A stretch of 46,967 nucleotides of DNA from Pseudomonas sp. (GTDB lineage Bacteria > Pseudomonadota > Gammaproteobacteria > Pseudomonadales > Pseudomonadaceae): the NCBI RefSeq assembly GCF_030696055.1, contig NZ_JAUYNP010000063.1, forward strand, positions 1 through 46,967, read 5' to 3'. Made by a program: the position numbers and the translations under genes. The notes below the pieces were generated by a model. The model worked only from the letters and a program-made list of their open reading frames with translations. It did no database searches and was not told the origin of the DNA. The number at the start of each line of letters is the position of its first letter. Within the stretch, counting starts at the first letter, position 1. Shown here piece by piece: positions 37,862 through 45,787 of this stretch.

Positions 37862-37935
37862 GTAGGGTGGACATGGCATCGCCTTGTCCACCGTCCCCAT
37901 GGCGGACAAGCCGCACAGCGGCATGTCCGCCCTAC
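37862..37935. repeat. GTAGGGTGGA inverted repeat element
   Basis: 74 bp, GTAGGGTGGACATGGC at the left and reverse-complementary GTAGGGCGGACATGCC at the right, with GGCGGACAAGCC inside. Same type as 35736-35806; a degenerate half-copy lies near 21290-21323. It fills the gap between acs and the next gene. Confidence 0.65.
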
Positions 37936-37954
37936 AACTGAGTTTTCTGCTTCC

Positions 37955-38836
37955 ATGGAATTTCTCCGCCGCCGCATCGAAAGCCAGGTGCTCAGCCTCA
38001 GCGGTACCGCCCTCGGCCAGATCGACCTGGAAAACCCCAAGGGCGATCCAGGGCTGTTCGGCCCGGATTCGGTGAGCTGGCAGGTGCACGGCGATTTCAC
38101 CAGCATGCTGATCGGCGGCATCAGCGCCCTGCTGCTGCAAGCCCTGCATCCCCTGGCCCTGGCCGGGGTGTGGGATCACTCGAACTTTCGCGAGGACCTG
38201 CTCGGCCGCCTGCGCCGCACCGGGCAGTTTATTTCCGGCACCACCTACGGCTCGCGCGCCGACGCCGACTGGCTGATCGACAAGGTCAAGCGCATTCACC
38301 TGCACGTCGTCGGCACCGCGCCGGATGGCCGCCCCTATGCCGCCAGCGACCCGGCCCTGCTGACCTGGGTGCATGTGGCCGAGGTGCACAGCTTCCTCCA
38401 GGCCCACCTGCGTTACCGCAACCCGCAGCTGTCCGGCGCCGACCAGGACAGTTACTACGCGGAAATCGCCCTGGTCGCCGAACGCCTGGGCGCCACCCAG
38501 GTGCCGCATTCGCGGGCCGAGGTGGCCGCCTATCTGGCGCAGGTACGCCCCGATCTGCGCTGCGAGGAGCGCTCCCTGGAAATCCTCCGTATCCTGCTCC
38601 ACGCCCCGGCCCCCAGCGCCCTGGCCAGGCCTGCGGCCAAGCTGCTGATGCAGGCCGGTATCGACCTGCTGCCGGACTGGGCGCAAAGCATGCTCGGCCA
38701 GCGCATAAGCCCGCTGCGCAGCCGTCTGCTCCATGCCGGCGTGCACTGCCTGGCCCCGCTATTGCGCTGGGCGGTGCACGGCGGCGCCATTCATCGCGCG
38801 CGCCGGCGCCTGAACCTGCCGCCTAGGGTCTGTTGA
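37955..38836 (+). CDS. Oxygenase MpaB family protein (DUF2236)
   Basis: 293 residues. The DUF2236/MpaB signature is seen: LLLQALHPLALAGVWDHSNFRED, RRTGQFISGTTYG and HLHVVGTAPDGRPYAASDP...WVHVAEVHSFL, with conserved histidines and the arginine of the family that bind haem in the related latex-clearing and MpaB proteins. It is predicted helical; the first hydrophobic part (about 50-70) may contact the membrane. Its substrate is unknown. The last codons (GTC TGT TGA) lie in the arm of a 12-bp inverted repeat (38826-38872), so the exact C-terminus may be secondary. Confidence 0.85.
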   Translation: MEFLRRRIESQVLSLSGTALGQIDLENPKGDPGLFGPDSVSWQVHGDFTSMLIGGISALLLQALHPLALAGVWDHSNFREDLLGRLRRTGQFISGTTYGSRADADWLIDKVKRIHLHVVGTAPDGRPYAASDPALLTWVHVAEVHSFLQAHLRYRNPQLSGADQDSYYAEIALVAERLGATQVPHSRAEVAAYLAQVRPDLRCEERSLEILRILLHAPAPSALARPAAKLLMQAGIDLLPDWAQSMLGQRISPLRSRLLHAGVHCLAPLLRWAVHGGAIHRARRRLNLPPRVC

Positions 38837-38872
38837 CGTTTCGTCGCGGCCGCGACTGAGGTCAACAGACCC
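38826..38872. repeat. 47-bp nested palindrome
   Basis: GGGTCTGTTGAC (38826-38837) and GTCAACAGACCC (38861-38872) are perfect inverted arms; in the middle GTCGCGGCCGCGAC is itself a perfect palindrome. There is no T-run. It overlaps the stop codon of the MpaB-family gene and may act as a transcript end for it. Confidence 0.8.
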
Positions 38873-38975
38873 TTGGGCTGACTGGTCGGTTCGCATGCTG
38901 GCCGTTGGCCGAGCCGGTATGCCACCATAGCGGCCTCTCGCGGCCCGCCGCGCCCCTTATGTGAGGATCGCAGTT

Positions 38976-40157
38976 ATGCAAGATGTCGTCATAGTCGCCG
39001 CCACCCGCACCGCCATCGGCAGCTTCCAGGGCTCGCTGGCGAGCATTCCAGCCCCCGAGTTGGGCGCCGCGGTGATCCGCCGCCTGCTGGAACAAACCGG
39101 CCTGGACGGCGCTCAGGTCGACGAAGTGATTCTCGGCCAGGTGCTCACCGCAGGCTCAGGGCAGAACCCGGCGCGTCAGGCCGCGATCCTCGCCGGCCTG
39201 CCCCATGCGGTGCCGGCCCTGACCCTGAACAAGGTCTGCGGCTCGGGCCTCAAAGCCCTGCACCTGGCGGCCCAGGCGATCCGCTGCGGCGACGCCGAGG
39301 TGATCATCGCCGGCGGCATGGAAAACATGAGCCTGGCCCCCTATGTGATGCCCGGCGCGCGCACCGGCCTGCGCATGGGCCACGCCAAGCTGGTCGACAC
39401 CGTGATCCAGGACGGCCTGTGGGACGCCTTCAATGACTACCATATGGGCATCACCGCCGAGAACCTGGTGGACAAGTACGGCATCAGCCGCGAAGCGCAG
39501 GACGCCTTCGCCGCCGCATCCCAGCAGAAGGCCTGCGCCGCCATCGAGTCCGGGCGCTTTGCCGATGAGATCACCCCTATCCTGATTCCCCAGCGCAAGG
39601 GCGAGCCCCTGGCCTTCGCCACCGACGAGCAACCCCGTGCCGGCACCACAGCCGAATCCCTGGGCAAGCTCAAGCCGGCGTTCAAGAAAGACGGCAGCGT
39701 CACCGCCGGCAACGCCTCCAGCCTCAACGACGGCGCCGCCGCGGTGCTGCTGATGAGCGCGGCCAAGGCCCAGGCCCTGGGACTGCCGGTGCTGGCGCGC
39801 ATCGCCGCTTACGCCAATGCCGGCGTCGACCCGGCCATCATGGGCATAGGCCCGGTCAGCGCGACTAAACGCTGCCTGGAAAAGGCTCAGTGGCAACTCG
39901 CCGACCTCGACCTGATCGAGGCTAACGAAGCCTTCGCCGCCCAGGCGCTGGCGGTGGGCCAGGAGCTGGGCTGGGATGCCAGCAAGGTCAACGTCAACGG
40001 CGGCGCCATCGCCCTCGGCCACCCCATCGGCGGCTCCGGTTGCCGAGTGCTGGTGAGCCTGCTGCACGAGATGATCAAGCGCGACGCCAAGAAAGGCCTG
40101 GCCACCCTGTGCATCGGCGGCGGTCAAGGCGTGGCCCTGGCCATCGAGCGCAACTAA
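38976..40157 (+). CDS. atoB: Acetyl-CoA acetyltransferase (thiolase)
   Basis: 393 residues from ATG 38976, with GAGGA 10 nt upstream. Biosynthetic-type thiolase that condenses or cleaves acetoacetyl-CoA. The nucleophilic cysteine is in [11 protein letters not shown], the histidine in [10 protein letters not shown], and the second cysteine in TLCIGGGQG. Typical length. It could serve acetoacetate or leucine/ketone body breakdown, or polyhydroxybutyrate precursor synthesis, but no CoA-transferase or phaB/phaC gene is adjacent. In function it shares acetyl-CoA with the Acs product upstream. The symbol follows the closest well-known pseudomonad homologue and is tentative. Confidence 0.88.
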   Translation: MQDVVIVAATRTAIGSFQGSLASIPAPELGAAVIRRLLEQTGLDGAQVDEVILGQVLTAGSGQNPARQAAILAGLPHAVPALTLNKVCGSGLKALHLAAQAIRCGDAEVIIAGGMENMSLAPYVMPGARTGLRMGHAKLVDTVIQDGLWDAFNDYHMGITAENLVDKYGISREAQDAFAAASQQKACAAIESGRFADEITPILIPQRKGEPLAFATDEQPRAGTTAESLGKLKPAFKKDGSVTAGNASSLNDGAAAVLLMSAAKAQALGLPVLARIAAYANAGVDPAIMGIGPVSATKRCLEKAQWQLADLDLIEANEAFAAQALAVGQELGWDASKVNVNGGAIALGHPIGGSGCRVLVSLLHEMIKRDAKKGLATLCIGGGQGVALAIERN

Positions 40158-40198
40158 TACAACCGCACTAGCCCTGCCCTAGCCTGGCAACTCAGAAC

Positions 40199-40265
40199 GT
40201 AGCCCGGATGCAATCCGGGAGCAGACTTTCAGGGAATAGCGCTCCCCGGATTTTATCCGGGCTAC
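40199..40265. repeat. GTAGCCCGGAT inverted repeat element
   Basis: 67 bp with GTAGCCCGGATGCAATCCGG at the left and the reverse complement of GTAGCCCGGATAAAATCCGG at the right; a widespread intergenic palindrome type in GC-rich gammaproteobacteria. It sits between the convergent thiolase and LysR genes. Confidence 0.75.
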
Positions 40266-40302
40266 AAAAAATGCCGTCCACTTGGCTTAAGTGAACGGCA
40301 TT
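40265..40302 (-). terminator. Intrinsic terminator of the LysR gene
   Basis: On the minus strand AATGCCGTTCACTT and AAGTGGACGGCATT form a 14-bp stem with one G-T pair, followed by TTTTTTG. It lies 20 nt after the stop of the LysR-type gene; with the reverse orientation lacking a good T-run it mostly serves that gene. Confidence 0.85.
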
Positions 40303-40322
40303 ACCGCCTAGCCGGGCCCAGG

Positions 40323-41231
40323 CTAAGCAGGCGCGCCCAACTGCTCCTTGCAGAACTCGACAAACAGCTGCGCCGGCTTGGTCAGCTGCGAGCGCTTCAG
40401 CCAGGCGGCGGCCAGCCCGGAGCTGGTCACCGGCTCGGCGATATCCAGCATCAGCACCTTCTTGCCGTCGTAGGTGCATTCCGAGTGCGGCCGGGTCACC
40501 AGCAGGGAGAAGCCGAAGCCCTGGCCGACCATGCCGCGCACCATCTCGATGGACGGCGAGCTGAAGACGATATTGGGCGTCAGGCCCAACTCCTCGAACA
40601 GGCTGACGAAGTAGGTGCGGCTCGGCTGCACGTCGAGCAGGATCATCGGCTCCAGACACAGGTCGCGCAGCGACACCTGGGCCTGGCCGCTAAAGCGGTG
40701 GCCCTCGGGCAATAGCGCATAGGGTTTCTGCGGAGCCATCAGCGCCTCGCTGTCGATGGTCGCATCCAGGTCGTGGTCGTAGAGGATCGCCAGGTCGAAA
40801 CGTCCGGCGGTCAGGCCCTGCACCAGCTCCTGCTGCTCGCCGTCGCGGATGCGAATCTCCACCCCGGGATAGCGCGCATTGAAGCCGGCGATCAGGCGCG
40901 GCAGATAGAGCGGCGCCACGGTCTCGAAACAGCCGATATCGATCTGCCCGGCCACCACGTCGTTGTCGGCCAGGGCGTTCTGCTCGAACTCGCGGGCCAT
41001 GCGGATCAGCTCCTGGGCCTTCTTGTAGAAGCGCGCGCCGCCCGGCGTCAGCGACACGCCCTGGGCGTGATGGCGGATAAACAGCTGCAGGCCGAAGCTC
41101 TCTTCCAGGCCCTTGATCGCCGTGGAGATCGATGGCTGGGCGATATACAGCTTGCGCGAGGCCTCGGCCACGCTGCCGCACTCCACTGTGGTGACGAAAT
41201 ACTTGAGCTGGCGCAAGGTATAGGCGGCCAT
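40323..41231 (-). CDS. LysR-family transcriptional regulator
   Basis: 302 residues from ATG 41231, chosen for GAGGT 7 nt upstream; longer frames lack homology to the family. MAAYTLRQLKYFVTTVECGS starts the winged helix-turn-helix with VAEASRKLYIAQPSISTAIKGLEESFG as the recognition region, followed by the two-lobed ligand-binding domain (about 90-295). It is divergent from the aldehyde dehydrogenase gene, 209 bp away, the standard arrangement for a LysR regulator of the neighbouring operon. The ligand may be an amine or its catabolite, inferred from the target genes only. Confidence 0.9.
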   Translation of the reverse strand: MAAYTLRQLKYFVTTVECGSVAEASRKLYIAQPSISTAIKGLEESFGLQLFIRHHAQGVSLTPGGARFYKKAQELIRMAREFEQNALADNDVVAGQIDIGCFETVAPLYLPRLIAGFNARYPGVEIRIRDGEQQELVQGLTAGRFDLAILYDHDLDATIDSEALMAPQKPYALLPEGHRFSGQAQVSLRDLCLEPMILLDVQPSRTYFVSLFEELGLTPNIVFSSPSIEMVRGMVGQGFGFSLLVTRPHSECTYDGKKVLMLDIAEPVTSSGLAAAWLKRSQLTKPAQLFVEFCKEQLGAPA

Positions 41232-41440
41232 GCGGTACCTCTTCGATAGTGGCCTGCGCAGGCCATCTTGTTGTGGATTAGCGGTATTCAACATACCCCA
41301 GCGGGGGCTTTTCGCCTGCCCAGTTTTTTCATGGCCTGCGAGCATATATTTACTAATTTTCCTTAACGCCAGTCTGCGCCACCATCCGCCTCAACAACCA
41401 GGTGACGCCGCGTTTGGCGCTAGGTATGAGGATAAAGGCG

Positions 41441-42934
41441 ATGGTGCACTACAGCGATTGGCAACGGCGGGCGGCCGAGCAAGGCTTTATCACCCAGGCA
41501 CTGATAGACGGCCAGCTGCGCCCGGCCCAGAGCGGCGCGACCTTCGCCTCGATCAACCCGGCCACCACCCAGCTGCTGGCCGAAGTCGCCGCCTGCGACG
41601 CGGCGGATGTCGATACCGCCGTGCGCAGCGCCCGCAGCGCCTTCGACCAGGGTCCCTGGGCGCGCATGGCGCCGCGCGAGCGCAAGCAGGTATTGCTGCG
41701 CCTGGCCGAGCTGATCCTGGCCAATCGCGAGGAACTGGCCCTGCTCGACTCGCTGAATATGGGCAAGCCGGTGATGGATGCCTACAACCACGACGTTCCC
41801 GGCGCCGCCCAGGTCTTCGCCTGGTACGCCGAAGCCCTGGACAAGCTCTACGATCAGGTCGCCCCCACCGCCAGCGACGCCCTGGCCACCATCCGCCGCG
41901 AACCCCTGGGGGTGATAGGCGCCGTGGTGCCGTGGAACTTCCCCCTGGACCTGGCCGCCTGGAAACTGGCCCCGGCCCTGGCTGCCGGCAACTCGGTGGT
42001 GCTCAAGCCCGCCGAGCAGTCGCCCTTCTCCGCCCTGCGCCTGGCTCAGCTGGCCCTGGAGGCCGGCTTGCCGAAAGGGGTGCTGAATGTGGTGCCGGGC
42101 CTGGGCGAAAGCGCCGGCAAGGCCCTGGGCCTGCATAGGGATGTGGACTGCCTGGCCTTTACCGGCTCCACCGAGGTGGGCAAGTACTTTATGGCCTACG
42201 CGGCCCAGTCCAACCTCAAGCAGGTGTGGCTGGAGTGCGGCGGCAAGAGCGCCAATCTGGTGTTCGCCGACTGCCAGGACCTGGACCTGGCCGCGGAGAA
42301 GGCCGCCTTCGCCATCTTCTTCAACCAGGGCGAAGTCTGCTCGGCCAACTCGCGTCTGCTGGTGGAGCGCTCGATCCACGATGAGTTCGTCGAACGCCTG
42401 CTGGTCAAGGCCCGCGCCTGGCAACCGGGTGATCCACTGAACCCGGCCAGCCGCATGGGCGCCATAGTCGAGGCGCGCCAGGCCGAACGCATCATGGGCT
42501 TTATCGACCAGGCGCAGAACCAGGGCGCCACCCTGGCCTGCGGCGGCCAGCGCCTGCGCATCAACGGCTCGGACAACTTTATTCAGCCGACCATCTTCAC
42601 CGGCGTACGCCCGGACATGCAGCTGGCCCGCGAGGAAGTGTTCGGCCCGGTGCTGGCGGTGCTGCCCTTCGACAGCGAGGAAGAGGCCATAGCCCTGGCC
42701 AACGACAGCCCGTATGGCCTGGCCGCCTCGCTGTGGAGCGACGACCTCAACCGCGCTCACCGCGTGGCCAGGCGCCTGCGCGTCGGCACAGTGTCGGTGA
42801 ACACGGTGGACGCCCTGGATGTCTGCGTGCCCTTCGGCGGCTGCAAGCAGTCGGGCTTCGGCCGCGATCTGTCGCTGCAGGCCTTCGACAAATACAGCCA
42901 CCTGAAGACCACCTGGTTCCAGCTGCGCCCCTAA
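41441..42934 (+). CDS. Aldehyde dehydrogenase, PuuC-like
   Basis: 497 residues from ATG 41441 after GAGGAT. NAD(P)-dependent oxidation of an aldehyde to an acid. Seen: VVPWNFPLDLAAWKLAPALA (cofactor cleft), FTGSTEVGKYFM, LECGGKSANLVFADC with the general-base glutamate, and FFNQGEVCSANSRLLVE with the catalytic cysteine. The start MVHYSDWQRRAAEQ is like gamma-glutamyl-gamma-aminobutyraldehyde or broad aminoaldehyde dehydrogenases. With the aminotransferase gene 149 bp downstream it forms an amine -> aldehyde -> acid pair. The exact aldehyde is unknown. Confidence 0.92.
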   Translation: MVHYSDWQRRAAEQGFITQALIDGQLRPAQSGATFASINPATTQLLAEVAACDAADVDTAVRSARSAFDQGPWARMAPRERKQVLLRLAELILANREELALLDSLNMGKPVMDAYNHDVPGAAQVFAWYAEALDKLYDQVAPTASDALATIRREPLGVIGAVVPWNFPLDLAAWKLAPALAAGNSVVLKPAEQSPFSALRLAQLALEAGLPKGVLNVVPGLGESAGKALGLHRDVDCLAFTGSTEVGKYFMAYAAQSNLKQVWLECGGKSANLVFADCQDLDLAAEKAAFAIFFNQGEVCSANSRLLVERSIHDEFVERLLVKARAWQPGDPLNPASRMGAIVEARQAERIMGFIDQAQNQGATLACGGQRLRINGSDNFIQPTIFTGVRPDMQLAREEVFGPVLAVLPFDSEEEAIALANDSPYGLAASLWSDDLNRAHRVARRLRVGTVSVNTVDALDVCVPFGGCKQSGFGRDLSLQAFDKYSHLKTTWFQLRP

Positions 42935-43083
42935 GCGCACGCGGCCTGCTGCTGGTCGCACTGTGGTGGTGCACGCGCGCGCTGCGCAGGTCACCGTCCC
43001 AGCTGGCGGCGCGCCAATAAAATTTCGCCTGGGGCTTGGGCCCCTGGCCATCCGCTAACACCTAAAGAGGCGAGGTCGTTGCC

Positions 43084-44466
43084 ATGACTGTTGTGCAGAA
43101 CCCCACCCGTACTACCCGTGACTACCAGGCCCTGGATGCGGCCCACCATATCCACGCCTTCGTCGACCAGAAGGCGCTGAACGCCGAGGGGCCGCGCGTA
43201 ATGGTGCGCGGCGAGGGCCTGCAGCTCTGGGACAACGACGGTAAGCGCTATCTGGATGGCATGTCCGGCCTGTGGTGCACCAACCTCGGCTACGGCCGCA
43301 AGGACCTGGCCGCCGCCGCCAGCCGTCAGCTGGAGCAGCTGCCGTACTACAACCTGTTCTTCCACACCACCCACCCGGCGGTGGTGGAGCTGTCCGAGCT
43401 GCTGTTCAGCCTGCTGCCCAGCCACTACAGCCACGCCATCTACACCAACTCCGGTTCCGAGGCCAACGAGGTGCTGATCCGCACCGTGCGCCGCTACTGG
43501 CAGATCCTCGGCAAGCCGCAGAAGAAGGTGATGATCGGCCGCTGGAACGGCTACCACGGCTCCACCCTGGGCAGCACCGCGCTCGGCGGCATGGGCTTTA
43601 TGCACGAGATGGGCGGCATGCTGCCGGACTTCGCCCATATCGACGAACCCTACTGGTATGTCCAGGGCGGTGAGCTGACGCCGGCCGAGTTCGGCCGGCG
43701 CTGCGCCCTGCAGCTGGAGGAGAAGATCCTCGAGCTGGGCGCCGAGAAGGTCGCCGCCTTCGTCGCCGAACCCTTCCAGGGCGCCGGCGGCATGATCTTC
43801 CCGCCAGAAAGCTACTGGCCGGAAATCCAGCGCATCTGCCGCCAGTACGACGTGCTGCTGTGCGCCGATGAGGTGATAGGTGGCTTCGGCCGCACCGGCG
43901 AGTGGTTCGCCCACCAGCACTTCGGCTTCCAGCCGGACACCCTGTCGATCGCCAAGGGCCTGACCAGCGGCTATATCCCCATGGGTGGCCTGGTGCTGAG
44001 CCAGCGCATGGCCGAGGTGCTGGTGCAGCAGGGCGGCCTGTTCGCCCACGGCCTGACCTACTCCGGCCACCCGGTGGCGGCCGCCGTGGCCATCGCCACT
44101 ATCAAGGCGCTGCGCGACGAAGGCGTGGTCGACCAGGTGAAGCACGACAGCGGCCCCTACCTGCAGCAGTGCCTGCGCCAAGTGTTCGACGGTCACCCGC
44201 TGGTCGGCGAAATCCAGGGCAGCGGCCTGGTCGCCGCCCTGCAGCTGTGCGAGGACAAGGCCAGCCGCACGCGCTTCGCCAACGAGACCGAGATCACCTG
44301 GCGCTGCCGCAGCATCGGCTTCGAGGAGGGCCTGATCATCCGCGCCACCGGCGGCCGCATGATCATGGCGCCGGCCCTGGTGGCCACCCGCGCCGACCTC
44401 GACGAGCTGGTGAGCAAGACCAAGCTGGCGCTGGACCGCACCGCCCAGGAGTTCGGCCGGATGTAA
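43084..44466 (+). CDS. Class III omega-aminotransferase
   Basis: 460 residues, PLP-dependent. NSGSEANEVLIRTVRRYW and the WNGYHGSTLGS phosphate-binding segment are typical; the PLP lysine is in SIAKGLTSGYIPMGG and the aspartate in LLCADEVIGGFGRTG. It resembles the putrescine/polyamine:pyruvate aminotransferase group (SpuC-like) and also taurine- or beta-alanine-type enzymes; the sequence alone does not decide. It follows the aldehyde dehydrogenase and precedes an ABC importer, so uptake and breakdown of one amine is the simplest reading. The ribosome binding site AAAGAGGCGAGG lies upstream of ATG 43084. Confidence 0.9.
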   Translation: MTVVQNPTRTTRDYQALDAAHHIHAFVDQKALNAEGPRVMVRGEGLQLWDNDGKRYLDGMSGLWCTNLGYGRKDLAAAASRQLEQLPYYNLFFHTTHPAVVELSELLFSLLPSHYSHAIYTNSGSEANEVLIRTVRRYWQILGKPQKKVMIGRWNGYHGSTLGSTALGGMGFMHEMGGMLPDFAHIDEPYWYVQGGELTPAEFGRRCALQLEEKILELGAEKVAAFVAEPFQGAGGMIFPPESYWPEIQRICRQYDVLLCADEVIGGFGRTGEWFAHQHFGFQPDTLSIAKGLTSGYIPMGGLVLSQRMAEVLVQQGGLFAHGLTYSGHPVAAAVAIATIKALRDEGVVDQVKHDSGPYLQQCLRQVFDGHPLVGEIQGSGLVAALQLCEDKASRTRFANETEITWRCRSIGFEEGLIIRATGGRMIMAPALVATRADLDELVSKTKLALDRTAQEFGRM

Positions 44467-44484
44467 CGGCCACAGCTCCCCCTG

Positions 44485-44627
44485 AGAGCCTGTTTACGAT
44501 CTCGCGAGCTAGAGCCAGACAAGGCAAAACTGGCCGAGGGAGCGGAGTTTACGAGCTGTAAATGAGCATCCCGAGGCTAGTTTTAACGCGGTATGGCCGA
44601 CGCGCAGCAGATCGTAGACAGGTTCTT
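44485..44627. repeat. Dispersed repeat with terminal inverted repeats, copy C
   Basis: 143 bp. Ends: AGAGCCTGTTTACGATCT and reverse complement of AGAACCTGTCTACGATCT, 16 of 18 identical. Inside, TTTAC-gagct-GTAAA is flanked by AAAACTGGCC and GGCTAGTTTT, so the whole can form a cruciform. It shares GCGGAGTTTACG and GTAAATGAG with copy A. It separates the aminotransferase from the ABC transporter genes. Confidence 0.75.
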
Positions 44628-44739
44628 AAACAACAACCATGCAGCGCTGCCCCTGGGGCGGCGCCAAGGATTGCTTTTGGCCGTTGGCCAGCCTGCCACA
44701 CAACTTAAACAACAAGCCGAAAGGCTGTGGGAGAGCTCC

Positions 44740-45723
44740 ATGAAGAAGACCTTGCACCCCCGTTTCACCCATTCCGTTGCGACACTGGCCCTGGCTACGG
44801 GGCTGGCGACCGGCGCCCAGGCCGGCACCCTGTCGATCGGCCATACCACCTGGGTCGGCTACGGCACCCTGTACCTGGCCCGCGACCTGGGTTACTTCAA
44901 GGAGCAGGGCCTCGACCTGCAACTGACCACCATGGAAGAGTCGTCCATGTATATGGCCGCCCAGGCCTCCGGGCAGCTGTCGGGCTCGGCCTCGACCATC
45001 GATGAAATCCTCAAGTACCGCCCGCAGTTCTGCTTCAAGGCGGTGGCCGCGCTGGACGACAGCTTCGGCGGCGACGGCGTGCTGGTGGGCAAGGAGGTGA
45101 CCAGCCTGAAGCAGCTCAAGGGCCAGCAAGTGGCGGTCAACGAGGGCTCGGTCTCGCAGTTCTGGCTGTCCTACCTGCTCAAGCGCAACGATATGCAGAT
45201 GAGCGACCTGGATATCCAGAATATGACCGCCGACGACGCGGCCACCGCCTTTATCGCCGGGCGCGTGCCGGCGGCCGTGACCTGGGAACCGCACCTGTCG
45301 ATGGTGCGGCAGAAGGGCCAGGGCAAGGTGCTGGTGGACAGCACCCAGACGCCTGGGGTGATAGTCGACGTGGTGGCGCTCAACTGCGAGGTCATCGAGC
45401 AGCAGCCGGAGGACGTCAAGGCCCTGGTCAACGGCCTGTATCGCGCCGTGCAGTACACCAAGGAGCACCCGCAGGAGGCCTACGCGATCATGGCCAAGGG
45501 CGTCGGCGGCTACCTGGCCGACCCGCTGGAAATGGCCAACGCGGCCAAGGGCGTACGCTTCTATGACCAGGCCATGAGCGAGCAACTGCTCGGCAGCGCC
45601 GACCAGGCCGGCGAGATCAAGGGCGTGATCCGCCTGGCCAACGAGACCTGGAGCGCGCTGCAAGGCAAACGCTTCGAGGTGCGCTACGACGAACTGGTCG
45701 ATAGCCGCTTCGTCACGCCATAA
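44740..45723 (+). CDS. ABC transporter substrate-binding protein, NrtA/SsuA/TauA type
   Basis: 327 residues from ATG 44740 with GGGAGAG upstream; the longer frame from 44593 begins inside a repeat. Signal peptide to about residue 28 (ending GAQA). The mature protein starts TLSIGHTTWVGYGTLYLARDLGYFKEQGLDLQL in separate recognisable parts: the GY-TLYLARDLGYF core is that of binding proteins for nitrate, sulfonates, taurine and thiamine precursors. SGSASTIDEIL and QVAVNEGSVSQFWLSYLL follow. It delivers the ligand to the permease encoded next. Two A-rich stretches, at 44626-44637 and 44706-44716, in its leader look like Hfq/Crc motifs. Confidence 0.9.
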   Translation: MKKTLHPRFTHSVATLALATGLATGAQAGTLSIGHTTWVGYGTLYLARDLGYFKEQGLDLQLTTMEESSMYMAAQASGQLSGSASTIDEILKYRPQFCFKAVAALDDSFGGDGVLVGKEVTSLKQLKGQQVAVNEGSVSQFWLSYLLKRNDMQMSDLDIQNMTADDAATAFIAGRVPAAVTWEPHLSMVRQKGQGKVLVDSTQTPGVIVDVVALNCEVIEQQPEDVKALVNGLYRAVQYTKEHPQEAYAIMAKGVGGYLADPLEMANAAKGVRFYDQAMSEQLLGSADQAGEIKGVIRLANETWSALQGKRFEVRYDELVDSRFVTP

Positions 45724-45732
45724 CCCCTGTCC

Positions 45733-45753
45733 GTCCCTTCCGCCGGGAGGGAC
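45733..45753 (+). other. Hairpin between binding protein and permease genes
   Basis: GTCCCTTCC-gcc-GGGAGGGAC forms a 9-bp stem with one G-T pair, 10 nt after the binding-protein stop. Without a T-run it would not stop transcription fully; in ABC operons such stems often protect the upstream mRNA so the binding protein is made in excess. Confidence 0.55.
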
Positions 45754-45787
45754 TTACGTTCGCGCAACCTTACGACTGGAGGTGGCC

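Noticed and set aside
36704-38746. Minus-strand ORF of 680 codons opposite acs and the MpaB-family gene
   Set aside because: Spans two real genes and their gap in antisense; composition typical of a shadow frame.
41420-43051. Minus-strand ORF of 543 codons opposite the aldehyde dehydrogenase
   Set aside because: Antisense to a conserved gene whose catalytic motifs are intact.
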